Assembly (NCBI RefSeq): GCF_900156455.1
Contig: NZ_FTNQ01000003.1
Coordinates: 248,001 to 312,000 of the forward strand
Length of the DNA stretch: 64,000 bases
From: Microbacterium sp. RURRCA19A
GTDB taxonomy: Bacteria > Actinomycetota > Actinomycetes > Actinomycetales > Microbacteriaceae
Reading direction: 5' to 3'
Shown here: positions 7,792 to 17,082 of the stretch, piece by piece
Position numbering within the stretch: the first letter of the stretch is position 1
Layout of the letters: each line of letters starts with the position of its first letter
The notes under the pieces: model-generated
The model's database searches: none
The model's input: only the letters and a program-made list of their open reading frames with translations
Told to the model about the DNA's origin: nothing
Position numbers and translations under genes: made by a program

Positions 7792-9173
7792 CACGCCTCC
7801 CCGCGGCCCCACGTCGTGTTCAGGTGCGACTGCGAGTCGCGCTGGTTGTTCAGCGGGCCGCCGACCGCGATGTAGCGGGGCCCCGCGATGAGCAACTCCT
7901 CGGCGGGGAACTTCGTGATGACCTCGCACCCGGTCGCGGTGACGACGACCTCCTCCTCGATGCGCGCCGCGCCCCAGCCGTCCGCGGAGGGCCAGTACGT
8001 CTCGAGGGCGAACACCATGCCTTCCTTAAGCTCCTCCGGGTGGTCGAACGAGACCAGCCGCGAGAAGATCGGCTTCTCCCAGATCGACAGGCCGACCCCG
8101 TGGCCGTACTGCAGGGCGAACGCCGCCTCCTCGTCCGCGAAGCCGAACTCCTGCGCCGTCGGCCACACCGACACGATGTCGGCGGTCGTCGCGCCGGGGC
8201 GGACGAGGGCGATCGCCCGGTCCATGTACTCGCGCGCCCGGGTATAGGCATCCTTCTGCTTCGTGCTCGCCGAACCCACCGCGAACGTGCGGTAGTAGCA
8301 GGTGCGGTAGCCGTTCCAGCTGTGCAGGATGTCGAAGAACGCGGGATCGCCCGGCCGGATCAGACGATCCGAGAACACGTGCGGGTGCGGAGAGCAGCGC
8401 TCACCCGAGATGGCGTTGACGCCCTCGACGTACTCCGACCCGAGGTCGTACAGCGTCTTGGCGACGAGACCCACGGCCTCGTTCTCGCGGACACCGGGAC
8501 GCAGGAACCGGTACAGCTCCTCGTACGCCGCGTCGACCATCGAGGCCGCCTGCGTGAGCAGGCGGATCTCGTCCCCGGTCTTGATGCGCCGGGCCTCCAT
8601 GAACACCTGCTGCCCGTCGACGACCTGGATGCCGACCTTCTGCAGCGCGAAGAGGATCGGGAGCTCGATGACGTCGACGCCGAGCGGCTGGTCGGCGACC
8701 CCGAACTTCTCCAGCTCGCGCTTGATCTTGCGCGCGACCTCCTCGGCGATCCCGGCATCCGGCGGGAAGGCGCCGCGGAGCGTCGAGATGCCCGCCCGCG
8801 CCCCCGACTCCAGCCGCGGACGCTTGGTGCCCTCGTGCGGCGCGTGGGGATCGGCATCCATCTCGGACGACGTCACATCGAGCCACGGGTTGTAGAGCGC
8901 GTGGTGCTTCGCCGCGGAGCCGAAGTCCCACGAGATCGGATCGGTGTTGCGGGTGAGGAGGCTGAAGCGGATCAGCTTGTCCATCGCCCACGTGCCGATG
9001 TGGGTGGCGGTCATGTAGCGGATGTTGGAGAAGTCGAACGCGAGCACGGCTCCGAGATCCGAGCGTTCGAGCTCCGCCTTCACGCGTGCGAGTCGGTCGT
9101 CACGGAGGCGGTCGAAGTCGACGCGGGCCTCCCAGTCGACGCCGTTGGTGCCCGTGGTTCCGGTGTTCTTCAT
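7791..9173 (-). CDS. M24-family creatinase/aminopeptidase-like protein with Asp→Cys change
   Basis: A 460-residue protein with the two-part architecture of creatinase, prolidase and DddP: an N-terminal creatinase domain (about 20–185) and a C-terminal pita-bread domain (about 200–450). Of the five usual metal ligands, Asp281, His358 (QYGHGVGL), Glu391 (ALETYWP) and Glu406 (RIEEEVVV) are seen, but the second Asp is replaced by Cys292 (GYRTCYYRTF instead of GYxxDxxRTF). Creatinases work without metal, whereas peptidases need two ions, so this protein may bind one metal or none. A hydrolase or lyase acting on a small N-containing compound fits the operon. AGGAAGG precedes the ATG. Fold assignment is secure; reaction is not. 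Confidence 0.85.
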   Translation of the reverse strand: MKNTGTTGTNGVDWEARVDFDRLRDDRLARVKAELERSDLGAVLAFDFSNIRYMTATHIGTWAMDKLIRFSLLTRNTDPISWDFGSAAKHHALYNPWLDVTSSEMDADPHAPHEGTKRPRLESGARAGISTLRGAFPPDAGIAEEVARKIKRELEKFGVADQPLGVDVIELPILFALQKVGIQVVDGQQVFMEARRIKTGDEIRLLTQAASMVDAAYEELYRFLRPGVRENEAVGLVAKTLYDLGSEYVEGVNAISGERCSPHPHVFSDRLIRPGDPAFFDILHSWNGYRTCYYRTFAVGSASTKQKDAYTRAREYMDRAIALVRPGATTADIVSVWPTAQEFGFADEEAAFALQYGHGVGLSIWEKPIFSRLVSFDHPEELKEGMVFALETYWPSADGWGAARIEEEVVVTATGCEVITKFPAEELLIAGPRYIAVGGPLNNQRDSQSHLNTTWGRGEA

Positions 9174-9227
9174 GATGGCCTTCCTGAGGTCAGAGGGGTT
9201 CCGATGGGGATGCGGGCGCGCGGCGGA

Positions 9228-11738
9228 TCAGCCGCCCCGCACCCCCGGTGAGCGACCGCGGCGCACGAGCACCATGACGAGCGGGACGACGGCGGCGAAC
9301 AGCACGAAGGCACCCTGGATCCAGTACTGCCACGAGAGTCCGAGCGACAGGAACGCCAGAGAACTCGTCACCGTCTGCAGGAGCAGTCCCGCCGCCGCGA
9401 CGGCGAGAGCCGAGCCCGAACCGCCGAAGATGCTGGCGCCGGCGATCACGACCGCCGTGACGGAGGTGAGGGTCAGCGCCTGGGCCGCGTTGGCGTCGCC
9501 GATGCCCGACCGCGAGTACACCGCGAGTCCGGCCAGAGCCGCGAGCAGACCCGCCGCGACCGACGCGAGCAGCCGCGTCCGCGGCACCCGTACGCCCATG
9601 CGGTTGGCCTTCACGGGGTCGGAGCCCGCCGCACGCAGCGCGCGACCGCCGCGCGTGCGCTGGATGACGAACCACATGACCACCGCCACAGCGACGGCCA
9701 ACGCCAGGATCAGGGGCACACCGGCGACGGCGAGGCCGAGGGTCGTCAGGACGTCGGCGCGGGCCGAACCGCCGGGACTGGGCCGCAGCACCTGCGCGAG
9801 GCCGAGCACCGCGATCGAGCTCACGAGCGTCGCGATCACGGGAGGGAGGGACAGACGCGTGACCAGGAGGCCGTTCACCCACCCGACCGCTGCCCCCGCG
9901 GCGAGCGCCAGCAGGACCCCGATGAGGAAGTAGCCGATCCCCTGCTGTGCGAAGAACGACAGGATGACCGCCGACAGCGCCGTCACCGAGCCGATGCTGA
10001 GGTCGATGCCCCCGGTCATCACGACGACCAGCTGCGCGAGCCCCACGAAGATGAGGACGCTCGTCGCCGCCAGCAGCTGACTGATGCTCAGCGGGCTCAG
10101 GAAGGCCGACGAGACGAACGAGGTCACGACCGAGAGAGCGACCGCCAACCCGAGGAGGACGACGGCCTGCGTCTCCCCCGCCAGTATCCCCCGGGACCGG
10201 CGGCGCGCCGCGACGGCGACCTCGACGGATGCCGTCTCGTGCGACAGCACCGCGGCTCCCGTGATGGCCCGCTCGTCGACGTCGTCGCCGATGAGGGTCG
10301 TCTGCACGCGACCGCGGGAGAACACCACGACCCGGTCGCACAGCCCCTCGAGTTCGACGGCATCCGTGGAGAGGACGACGACGGCGACCCCCGAGGCGGC
10401 GAGCTCGCGCAGGAACGCGTAGATGTCCACGCGCGCGCCGGCATCGACGCCCTGCGTCGGGTCCTCGACCAGCAGCACCTTCGGGTCGCCGAGACGCCCT
10501 CGGGCGAGCAGCACCTTCTGCTGGTTGCCGCCGGAGAGCGCCGAGACCGGCACCTCGAGGTGCGGCGTCTTGACCGCGAGACCGGCGACGCCCTCGCGCG
10601 TGAGCGCGTACTCGCGGCTGCGGCGGACGAAGCCGCCCGGCATCGCGGCGCGCAGAGCACCCGCCACGGCGTTCTCGCGGATCGACATCTTGCCGAACAT
10701 CGCCTCGCCGATGCGATCGCCGGGGAGGAACACGACACCCGCGGCCGACGCCGACCGGCGGGACCGTGTCGACACCTCCTGGCCGTTCACGAGGATGCGG
10801 CCCCCCGAGGCGCCACCGCCGGCGATGCCGCGCAGCACCTGACGCTGGCCGTTGCCCTCGACGCCGGCGAGACCGATGATCTGGCCCGGGTACACCGAGA
10901 ACGAGACGTCGTCGTATCCGGGGCCGCTGAGTTCCAGGACCTCGAGCGCGGGCGTCGCGGATGCCGCCGGAGCGGCGGGCTTGTCGGGGAACGTCGTCTC
11001 CAGCGACCGGCCGACGATGAGCTCGACGACCTGATCGGCGGTGAAGTCCGCGACCAGGCCCCGACCCACCACGCGGCCGTCGCGCAGCACCGTGAGGTCG
11101 TCGCCGATCTCCATCACCTCCGGGATCCGGTGGGTGATGTAGACGATCGCGACGCCCTTCTCGAGGAGCCCCCGGACCTGGGCGAACAACCAGGCCGTCT
11201 CCTCCGGCCCGAGGGCCTCGGTCGGCTCGTCCAGCACCAGCACACGGGGGTCGGATGCCAGGGCGGCGGCGATCTCGACGAGGTGCGCCTCCCGCAGCGA
11301 CAGCGACGACACCAGAGCGTGCGGGTCGATGTTCAACGACAGGCGCCCGAAGTGCGCGGCGACCCAGGCGGCGGCGGTCCGACGCGAGGGACGCTTGCTC
11401 GCGGGGAGCAGCAGCAGGACGGCATCCACCACACTCAGCGACGGGGCCAGCGCGGGGATCTGGTACACGATGGCGAGGCCCGCCTCCCGCGCCTCGGCGG
11501 GGCGGATGCGGTCGAACTCGCGCCCGGCGAGGCCGATGGTGCCGGAATCCGGCACCACCGACCCCGCCGCGATCCCCACGAGAGTGGACTTCCCGGCGCC
11601 GTTCTCGCCCAGCACGGCGTGCACGCGACCGGCGGCGATGTCGACCGAGACCGCGTCGAGCGCGGTGACACCGGGGTAGGTCTTGGTGATGCCCGAGAGG
11701 GTGAGCGCGGATGCCACGGTCGTGGGGGTCTCGTTCAT
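9228..11738 (-). CDS. ABC transporter: two-cassette ATPase fused to permease (RbsA–RbsC type)
   Basis: One uninterrupted frame of 836 residues encodes both parts of a sugar/nucleoside-type importer. Residues 1–510 are two nucleotide-binding cassettes: Walker A GENGAGKST and Walker B VLVLDEPTEAL in the first; GVEGNGQRQ, LSGGNQQKV and VLLVEDPTQGVD in the second. The first cassette has LSLREAH where LSGGQ is normal, and the second lacks a standard P-loop, as in RbsA. From about 525 onward comes the RbsC-type membrane domain with roughly nine segments, including VMTGGIDLSIGSVTALSAV. RbsA and RbsC are normally separate proteins. The ATG overlaps the stop of the binding-protein gene by one base. 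It should energise uptake of the operon's substrate together with the permease at 13,024. Confidence 0.92.
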   Translation of the reverse strand: MNETPTTVASALTLSGITKTYPGVTALDAVSVDIAAGRVHAVLGENGAGKSTLVGIAAGSVVPDSGTIGLAGREFDRIRPAEAREAGLAIVYQIPALAPSLSVVDAVLLLLPASKRPSRRTAAAWVAAHFGRLSLNIDPHALVSSLSLREAHLVEIAAALASDPRVLVLDEPTEALGPEETAWLFAQVRGLLEKGVAIVYITHRIPEVMEIGDDLTVLRDGRVVGRGLVADFTADQVVELIVGRSLETTFPDKPAAPAASATPALEVLELSGPGYDDVSFSVYPGQIIGLAGVEGNGQRQVLRGIAGGGASGGRILVNGQEVSTRSRRSASAAGVVFLPGDRIGEAMFGKMSIRENAVAGALRAAMPGGFVRRSREYALTREGVAGLAVKTPHLEVPVSALSGGNQQKVLLARGRLGDPKVLLVEDPTQGVDAGARVDIYAFLRELAASGVAVVVLSTDAVELEGLCDRVVVFSRGRVQTTLIGDDVDERAITGAAVLSHETASVEVAVAARRRSRGILAGETQAVVLLGLAVALSVVTSFVSSAFLSPLSISQLLAATSVLIFVGLAQLVVVMTGGIDLSIGSVTALSAVILSFFAQQGIGYFLIGVLLALAAGAAVGWVNGLLVTRLSLPPVIATLVSSIAVLGLAQVLRPSPGGSARADVLTTLGLAVAGVPLILALAVAVAVVMWFVIQRTRGGRALRAAGSDPVKANRMGVRVPRTRLLASVAAGLLAALAGLAVYSRSGIGDANAAQALTLTSVTAVVIAGASIFGGSGSALAVAAAGLLLQTVTSSLAFLSLGLSWQYWIQGAFVLFAAVVPLVMVLVRRGRSPGVRGG

Positions 11739-12919
11739 CAGCCGAAGAGCTTCGTGATCTCGGCGGAGGTCAGCAGCGTCGACGGCGTGGCGTCCGACGG
11801 CGCCGACGACAGGCAGGCCTTGTCCGGGGTCACCGAGCCGGCCGTCTTGCCGGTGGAGTCCTCGAAGAGCGACAGTTCGTACAGCGAGGGCTCGGTGTCC
11901 TTCGTCCCGAACTCCGCGGCGAGGGCCTTCCGCAGCGCGACGCGTCCGATCCAGGTGCGCGACGAGACCGTCGCCAACTCGTAGCCGGGGTTCTTCGCCT
12001 TGAGGTCGGCGAAGCCGCAGCTGAGGGAGTTGTCGTCGGTCGAGGTGAGGATGGGCAGCTGCTGGCCCGCGGCCTCGTACGCGCGGATGACACCCGAGGC
12101 GGACGCACCGTAGTCGGCGATGATGGCGTTGATCGGCGTGCCCTGCGAGAGGACGCCGGCCATCGCCTGCTGCGCCTGCGCCGGGTCCCAGTTGGTCCAG
12201 ATGGGCTCGCTGTTCACGAGCGTGATCTGGGGGTTGGCGTCGAAGACCTCCTTGGCCCCGGCGAACTCCTGCGTCGAGACCAGCGCACCGGAGGGTCCGC
12301 CGAAGAACACGACGTTGCCGCCCGCGCTGCCCAGCTGGTCGACGATCCACTGCGCCTTGGACTTCCCGACGAACGCGGGGATCTGGTCGGTGTAGTCCAG
12401 GTAGTCGGTGCCGGCGGTCCCCTGCGGGTCGGAGGCGAAGTTGACCACGATGGAGCCGGCCTGGGTCGCCTGGCGGATGGCGGGCAGGTGCGCCTCGCCG
12501 GGGCCGGCGTCGGGGATGACCAGGATGATGTTCGTGCCCTTGGCGGCCAGGCTCGTGATGCCCGAGGTGGTGGCCTCCAGGTCGCCGCGACCGGCGATGA
12601 ACTCGACACCGGAGATCGCGGCGCACTTGGCCGCTTCGCTCTCGATCTCGGCGAGGACGGTCTTGGACCACGTGTTGGTGCCGTAACCGTCGACCACGCC
12701 GACCGAGACCTTCTTGCCGTCCGCGGGGCAGATGTCGGAGATGCTCGCGAACTGGTCCATGGTGCCGGTGCTGCCGGCGGCGATGTCGGCGGTGAGGTTG
12801 TTCGCTCCCTCGGTTCCGCCGCCGCCGGCGCTGTTGGTCGACGAACAGCCGGCGAGCACGAGCGCGCCGAGGGCGATGACGACGAGACCGGCTCGCCGTG
12901 CGGGTGCTGTGGTGATCAT
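11738..12919 (-). CDS. periplasmic-type sugar/nucleoside binding lipoprotein
   Basis: The 393-residue product has a short cationic N-terminus, a hydrophobic segment and the lipobox VLAGC (Cys about 26), so it is tethered outside the membrane. A Ser/Gly/Thr spacer leads to a type-I periplasmic binding fold (peripla_BP_4, as in RbsB/XylF): VSVGVVDGYGTNTWSK, then LAAKGTNIILVIPDAGPG and IIADYGASASGVIRA. It delivers the substrate to the fused ATPase/permease and the second permease. The ATG has AGGAGT six to eleven bases upstream. The family takes sugars, polyols, autoinducer-2 and nucleosides; together with amidohydrolases a nucleoside or N-heterocycle is plausible, but no ligand residues can be assigned. 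Confidence 0.93.
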   Translation of the reverse strand: MITTAPARRAGLVVIALGALVLAGCSSTNSAGGGGTEGANNLTADIAAGSTGTMDQFASISDICPADGKKVSVGVVDGYGTNTWSKTVLAEIESEAAKCAAISGVEFIAGRGDLEATTSGITSLAAKGTNIILVIPDAGPGEAHLPAIRQATQAGSIVVNFASDPQGTAGTDYLDYTDQIPAFVGKSKAQWIVDQLGSAGGNVVFFGGPSGALVSTQEFAGAKEVFDANPQITLVNSEPIWTNWDPAQAQQAMAGVLSQGTPINAIIADYGASASGVIRAYEAAGQQLPILTSTDDNSLSCGFADLKAKNPGYELATVSSRTWIGRVALRKALAAEFGTKDTEPSLYELSLFEDSTGKTAGSVTPDKACLSSAPSDATPSTLLTSAEITKLFG

Positions 12920-12977
12920 GGGGGTACTCCTCTTCGAGTGGGTGATCGGGTATGCAGGGACGGATGAGGGCGCGACG

Positions 12978-13002
12978 GACCGCCCGTCGACCCGGGCGGG
13001 TC
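12978..13002 (-). promoter_or_regulatory. imperfect hairpin in the permease–binding-protein gap
   Basis: GACCGCCCG and CGGGCGGGTC face each other in the 104-bp gap between the permease and the binding-protein genes. It may be an RNA-stability or attenuation element that raises binding-protein levels relative to the permease. The short stem makes it uncertain. Confidence 0.3.
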
Positions 13003-13023
13003 GCGGTGGGCGGATGAGCCGGG

Positions 13024-14049
13024 TCAGGCTCCCGGACGCCGTCGCATGAGGTTCCGGATTCGGGAGGTGGTGCCGCCCAGCTGGAGCTGGGCGACGATGC
13101 CGACGCCGATGATCAGCGCCTGCACGATGTTCTGCACGGCGGTGGCCTGCGTGAACGTCTGGACCAGCTGGGTCAGCTGCGCCAGGAAGAGTGCGCCGAG
13201 CGCCGTGCCGACGACGCTTCCGCGTCCGCCGGTGAGTGCGGTGCCGCCGAGCACGACCGCCGCGATCGAGGGCAGCAGGTAGTCCTCGCCCGCGGTGAGC
13301 GTGGGGGTGCGGAGGAGTCCCGCGAGCAGGACGCCGCCGACGGCGGCGAGTGCGGCCGAGAGCACGTAGGCGACGATCGTGTAGCCGCGCGTGCCGATTC
13401 CGAGGTTCGCGGCGCTGCGGGGATTCTCGCCGACGAGTTCGAAGCGACGGCCGAGGCGCGTGAGCTTCAGTACGACGTGCACCGCGAGCGTGAGGGCGAG
13501 CGCGAAGAACACCAGGACCGGGATGCCACCCCACCGGCTGAGTGCGAACTGGTTGAGCGCGTCCGGGCTCTGGGTGGCGAACCCGCCGGACAGGGCCTGG
13601 ACGGTGCCGATCATCAGCGCGTTCACCGCGATGGTGACGACGAGCGGCGGGAGGCCGAAGAGCGTGATGACCAGGCCGCTGGCCAGGCCGAACGCCGCGG
13701 TGGCCACGATCGCGGCGGCGATGGCCGCGGGCAGCCCCAGCGCGTCGTCGGCGCCGAAGCGCGCGACGATCAGCGCGCCGAGCGTGACCGCGCCGGGGAT
13801 GGACAGGTCGAGACCGCCCTGCTGGATGACGAGCGTCTGTCCGATCGCGACGATCGCGATGAGCGCCGCGAACGGCAGCATCGACACGATGGCCGTGGGG
13901 CCGACGCTGCCGGGCGCGATGAGGGGGCTGATCAGGAACAGCGCGGCGACGGCGATGAGGGCCCGGGTGCCCGGCCACGCCAGCACCATCCGCGCCGTGG
14001 GACCGTGGTCCTTCGGCGCAAGACGGACCGGGGCGGCGAGGTCGGTCAT
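13024..14049 (-). CDS. ABC transporter permease, RbsC/XylH type
   Basis: This 341-residue membrane protein has eight to ten hydrophobic segments and the RbsC motif VIQQGGLDLSIPGAVTLGAL, followed by GENPRSAANLGI, the cytoplasmic EAA-like loop that contacts the ATPase. It is the second permease of the system, the first being fused to the ATPase downstream, so the transporter is probably a heterodimer of unlike membrane domains. The ATG overlaps the amidohydrolase stop by four bases. A 104-bp gap containing a hairpin follows before the binding-protein gene. Location: inner membrane. Confidence 0.93.
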   Translation of the reverse strand: MTDLAAPVRLAPKDHGPTARMVLAWPGTRALIAVAALFLISPLIAPGSVGPTAIVSMLPFAALIAIVAIGQTLVIQQGGLDLSIPGAVTLGALIVARFGADDALGLPAAIAAAIVATAAFGLASGLVITLFGLPPLVVTIAVNALMIGTVQALSGGFATQSPDALNQFALSRWGGIPVLVFFALALTLAVHVVLKLTRLGRRFELVGENPRSAANLGIGTRGYTIVAYVLSAALAAVGGVLLAGLLRTPTLTAGEDYLLPSIAAVVLGGTALTGGRGSVVGTALGALFLAQLTQLVQTFTQATAVQNIVQALIIGVGIVAQLQLGGTTSRIRNLMRRRPGA

Positions 14050-15425
14050 GCCGTCACCAGCGTCGGGTGCCAGGTGCCGTCGAGGCGCGCTTCGGGCATC
14101 TCGCCGAGCAGGTGGCTGCGGGATGCCTCGGCATCCGCCTTCAGTCGCGCGATGTCGACGCCGACGAGCTCGCCGTCCTTCTTCACGCGGCGGCCCTGGA
14201 CGAACACGTCGCGGACGAGTCCGGGGTGGGCCGAGTAGACGAGGCTGCCGATGGGGTTGTTGAGCGGCGTGAGGGCCAGCGAGCGGTCGTCCAGCACGAC
14301 GATGTCGGCGGCCTTGCCCACCGCGATCGAGCCGGTCGTGTCCGCGAGGCCTGCGGCGTGCGCGCCGTCGATCGTGGCGAACTGCACGACGTCGGCGCAC
14401 GTGAGGCTGATGCGCTCGAGCACCTCGCCGGTGTCGACGGACGGGGCGTTGTCGAGCGCGCGCTGCATGCCGATGGCGGTGCGCATGGTGGCGAACATGT
14501 CGCCGCCGTTCGAGCTGCACACGTCGATCGAGAACGTGGGACGGATGCCGGCGCGCAGCAGTCGGCCGGTGGCGGGGAAGCCGTGGCCCATCTGCATCTC
14601 GACGTCGGGGGCGACCGAGGCGGTGCCGCCGCTGTCGGCGATGAGCTTCAACTCGTCGTCGCCCAGGGTGCAGCAGTGCACGTAGGTGATGCGGTCGGAC
14701 AGGAGTCCGTCGGCGTGCATCTTGCGGATCGGGCCCGACTTCCCCCAGTATCCGTCGCCGGCGTGCATCGTCACGCGCAGGTCGAGGTCGGCGGCGAGAC
14801 GGAAGTCGGCGATGTTGACCTCGGGGGTCACGAACTGCGGACCGCGCAGCGCGAGGGCCATCGTCACGAGGCCGTCGTCGGAGGAGAAGTGCTCGTCGCG
14901 GACGCGCCGCGCGTCGGCGGGGTGGACGTTGGCCGAGGGCAGGCTCCCCCATTGGTCGGCGCCGCCGCCGTGCGCGAACACGGCCCGCATCCCGGTGTCC
15001 TTGAGGGCGGCGACCGCGGCGTCCGCGTGCTCGGGGGTGGCGAGGTTGTGCGACCAGTCGACGAGCGTCGTGATGCCGGAGTCGAGGGCCTCGAGCGCGC
15101 CGAGGTAGTTGCCGGTGTAGGTGTCCTCGGGACGGAAGTGCTTGCTGAGGCCGGTGTGCAGGCCCGCGAGGTACTCCGTGAGCGACCAGTCCGACGCGAG
15201 GTTGCGGACGACCGACTGCCACGTGTGGCGGTGGGTGTCGACGAAGCCGGGGTGCACGATGCGGCCGTGGACGTCGATGACCTCGGCGTCGCCGGCATCC
15301 AGGCCCTGTCCGATGGCCTCGATCGTTCCGTCGGCGCCGATCAGGATGTCGGTGTCGGTGAGGACCTCGCCGGGGCGGACGGCCGTGATGACGGTCCCTC
15401 CCCGCAGCAGCGTACGCGTGCTCAT
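14046..15425 (-). CDS. amidohydrolase-superfamily deaminase/hydrolase (copy 1)
   Basis: A 459-residue metal-dependent hydrolase of the SsnA/TrzN/AtzA-like branch (subtype III, one zinc). The strand-1 ligands are His65 and His67 in VDTHRHTWQS; the later His ligand is in MHAGDGYWG, another conserved His in YVHCCTLGDDE, and the Asp ligand in SIDVCSSNGGD. The branch deaminates or dechlorinates aminopyrimidines, purines, s-triazines and S-adenosylhomocysteine-like compounds. It is the first gene of the seven-gene operon, 60 bp downstream of a near-consensus promoter, so substrate hydrolysis and uptake are made together. Two related genes (15,560 and 20,371) lie in the same cluster. Substrate unknown. 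Confidence 0.9.
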   Translation of the reverse strand: MSTRTLLRGGTVITAVRPGEVLTDTDILIGADGTIEAIGQGLDAGDAEVIDVHGRIVHPGFVDTHRHTWQSVVRNLASDWSLTEYLAGLHTGLSKHFRPEDTYTGNYLGALEALDSGITTLVDWSHNLATPEHADAAVAALKDTGMRAVFAHGGGADQWGSLPSANVHPADARRVRDEHFSSDDGLVTMALALRGPQFVTPEVNIADFRLAADLDLRVTMHAGDGYWGKSGPIRKMHADGLLSDRITYVHCCTLGDDELKLIADSGGTASVAPDVEMQMGHGFPATGRLLRAGIRPTFSIDVCSSNGGDMFATMRTAIGMQRALDNAPSVDTGEVLERISLTCADVVQFATIDGAHAAGLADTTGSIAVGKAADIVVLDDRSLALTPLNNPIGSLVYSAHPGLVRDVFVQGRRVKKDGELVGVDIARLKADAEASRSHLLGEMPEARLDGTWHPTLVTA

Positions 15426-15485
15426 GTGGTGGTGACTCCCTCGTCGAACCGGAGCGTCGTCGCGCCGGTGGTGTTCGTTGATTGG

Positions 15486-15514
15486 ATGCTAGAAAGCAGG
15501 ACTGAACGTGTCAA
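15486..15514 (-). promoter_or_regulatory. near-consensus sigma-70-type promoter of the seven-gene operon
   Basis: Read on the minus strand, TTGACA at 15,514–15,509 and TAGCAT at 15,491–15,486 are separated by exactly 17 bp and lie 60 bp before the amidohydrolase ATG. A GTTCGTT element (15,473–15,479), shared by the other promoter regions of the cluster, sits just downstream of the −10 box, where a repressor would block transcription. Confidence 0.6.
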
Positions 15515-15559
15515 GTATTTGTTATCACTCTGTGCAGTCCGTGCAGCTCGACTGAAAGC

Positions 15560-16993
15560 TCAGGCGCGTTCGCGGTACAGCGGGATGTCGATCGGGGGCT
15601 GCGGGATGAACGATCCCGCTCCGCCCATCCGGTCGTACAGGTGGTCGTGGGAGCGCTCGAGCGTCGCCCTGGCCGCAGCGACGTCGACGTGCGTGAGCAC
15701 ACCGCCGCGCTTGACCACGCGCCCGTCGATGAGCACGGTGTCGATGCAGCCGGCGTGCGCCTGAGACACCACCGCACCGCTGGGATCCGCACGATTCCAG
15801 CCGACCTGGCTGATCCCCGACATGTCCACGAGCACGATGTCGGCGCGCTTGCCCACCGTGAGCGAACCGACGAGATGGTCGACGCCGGCTGCCCGCGCAC
15901 CGTTCAGCGTGGCCCACCTCAACGCGTCCTTCGTCGTCCACGACATCGCCTGCGGCGCCCGCATGACGGCATACTCCGGCTCGTCGGCGCGATATCGAGA
16001 AGCCTGCAGCACGAGCCGGCTGTGCGAGACCATGTCGCCGCCGTTGCCGGAGACGCAGTCGATCCCGAGGCTCGGTCCGGGCGTGTGGGCCGTGGCCTCA
16101 GCGATGGCGGGATACCCCATGCCCATCTGCATCTCCGTCTCGGCGCACACCGAGACGGTGACCCCGCTGTCGTCCAACAGGTCCCACTCGTGCGGGGTGT
16201 TGAAGGTGCAGTGCACCAGCAGGAGGTCGTCCGCGAGCAGCCCGTGCGCGTGCAGCACCTCGACGTCCTGGAAGAGCTGCCGCACCATGACCTGATTGGC
16301 GTGGAAGGTGATGCGCGCCCCGAGATCGCGGGCGAGGCGGAACTCGGCCGCCACGTCGGCGACGGGCGCGATCGCCAGCTCCTGCGGGGCGATGCCGAAG
16401 CGCAGCAGCTGGTCGTCGCTGGAGAAATACTCCTCCCGGATGCGGCGGGCGAGCACGGCCCGCGTGGCCAGGGCCGCGGGATCCGCTCCCCGGACGGACC
16501 CGCCGCGCGACTGGCTCCAGGTGTTGGTGGTGATCGGGGTCAGCCCGTGGGCGTAGAGCGCACGGATACCGGCATCCCGCAGCCCGGTGACGGCGGCGTG
16601 GGCCCCGTCGGGATCGAGGATGTTGTGGCAGTAGTCGACGATCGTGGTGATCCCGGAGTTCACCGCGTCGAGGGCCCCGACGTAGTTGCCGGCGTACATG
16701 TCCTCCGCCCGGTACAGCGGCGCCATGTGCAGTCGGATGCCACGGAGGTAGTCGGGGATGTTCCCGTCGGCGAGGATGCCGCGCAAGGCGGTCTGCCAGG
16801 TGTGCCGGTGCGTGTCGACCATGCCCGGTATGGCGATCTTGTCGCGACCGTCGATGATCTCGGCGTCGTCCACCGCGATGTCGGGACGGATCTCCCGGAT
16901 GACGGAGTGCTCGATGAGGATGTCGGTGCGGGCGAGGTCGCCCAGCTCCGGGTCGACGGTGGCCGCCGCCACGTTGCGGATGAGTGTGCGCAT
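15560..16993 (-). CDS. amidohydrolase-superfamily deaminase/hydrolase (copy 2)
   Basis: The 477-residue protein shares the ligand set of its neighbour: VDTHRHTWQTALRG (HxH), TFHANQ, LVHCTFN and SLGIDCVSGNGGD. It has an extra loop after strand 3 (TPITTNTWSQSRGG) not found in copy 1, so the pocket differs. Start: the ATG at 16,993 with GAGGGA upstream; the frame stays open further up but has no better ribosome site. It is transcribed alone, divergently from the ketopantoate-reductase-like gene at 17,121. A TTTACA/TACATT pair with 16-bp spacing lies around 17,058–17,085 on this strand. It probably handles a related substrate or a second hydrolytic step. Confidence 0.9.
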   Translation of the reverse strand: MRTLIRNVAAATVDPELGDLARTDILIEHSVIREIRPDIAVDDAEIIDGRDKIAIPGMVDTHRHTWQTALRGILADGNIPDYLRGIRLHMAPLYRAEDMYAGNYVGALDAVNSGITTIVDYCHNILDPDGAHAAVTGLRDAGIRALYAHGLTPITTNTWSQSRGGSVRGADPAALATRAVLARRIREEYFSSDDQLLRFGIAPQELAIAPVADVAAEFRLARDLGARITFHANQVMVRQLFQDVEVLHAHGLLADDLLLVHCTFNTPHEWDLLDDSGVTVSVCAETEMQMGMGYPAIAEATAHTPGPSLGIDCVSGNGGDMVSHSRLVLQASRYRADEPEYAVMRAPQAMSWTTKDALRWATLNGARAAGVDHLVGSLTVGKRADIVLVDMSGISQVGWNRADPSGAVVSQAHAGCIDTVLIDGRVVKRGGVLTHVDVAAARATLERSHDHLYDRMGGAGSFIPQPPIDIPLYRERA

Positions 16994-17082
16994 GGTCGCT
17001 CCCTCGCGATCCGTTCGGGTCCGCATCGACCCGACGTTGTGCTGAACTACACACGAATGTACAGTCGCTCCCAGATTTGTAA

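Noticed and set aside
7791..9173. Calling the M24 protein a DMSP lyase (DddP)
   Set aside because: The N-terminal half is similar in layout, but the DddP metal residues are not all there and the operon context does not suggest sulfur metabolism.
11739..12671. N-terminal extension of the fused ABC protein
   Set aside because: The first 311 codons of the long frame are an out-of-frame shadow of the binding-protein gene; the real start is the ATG at 11,738.
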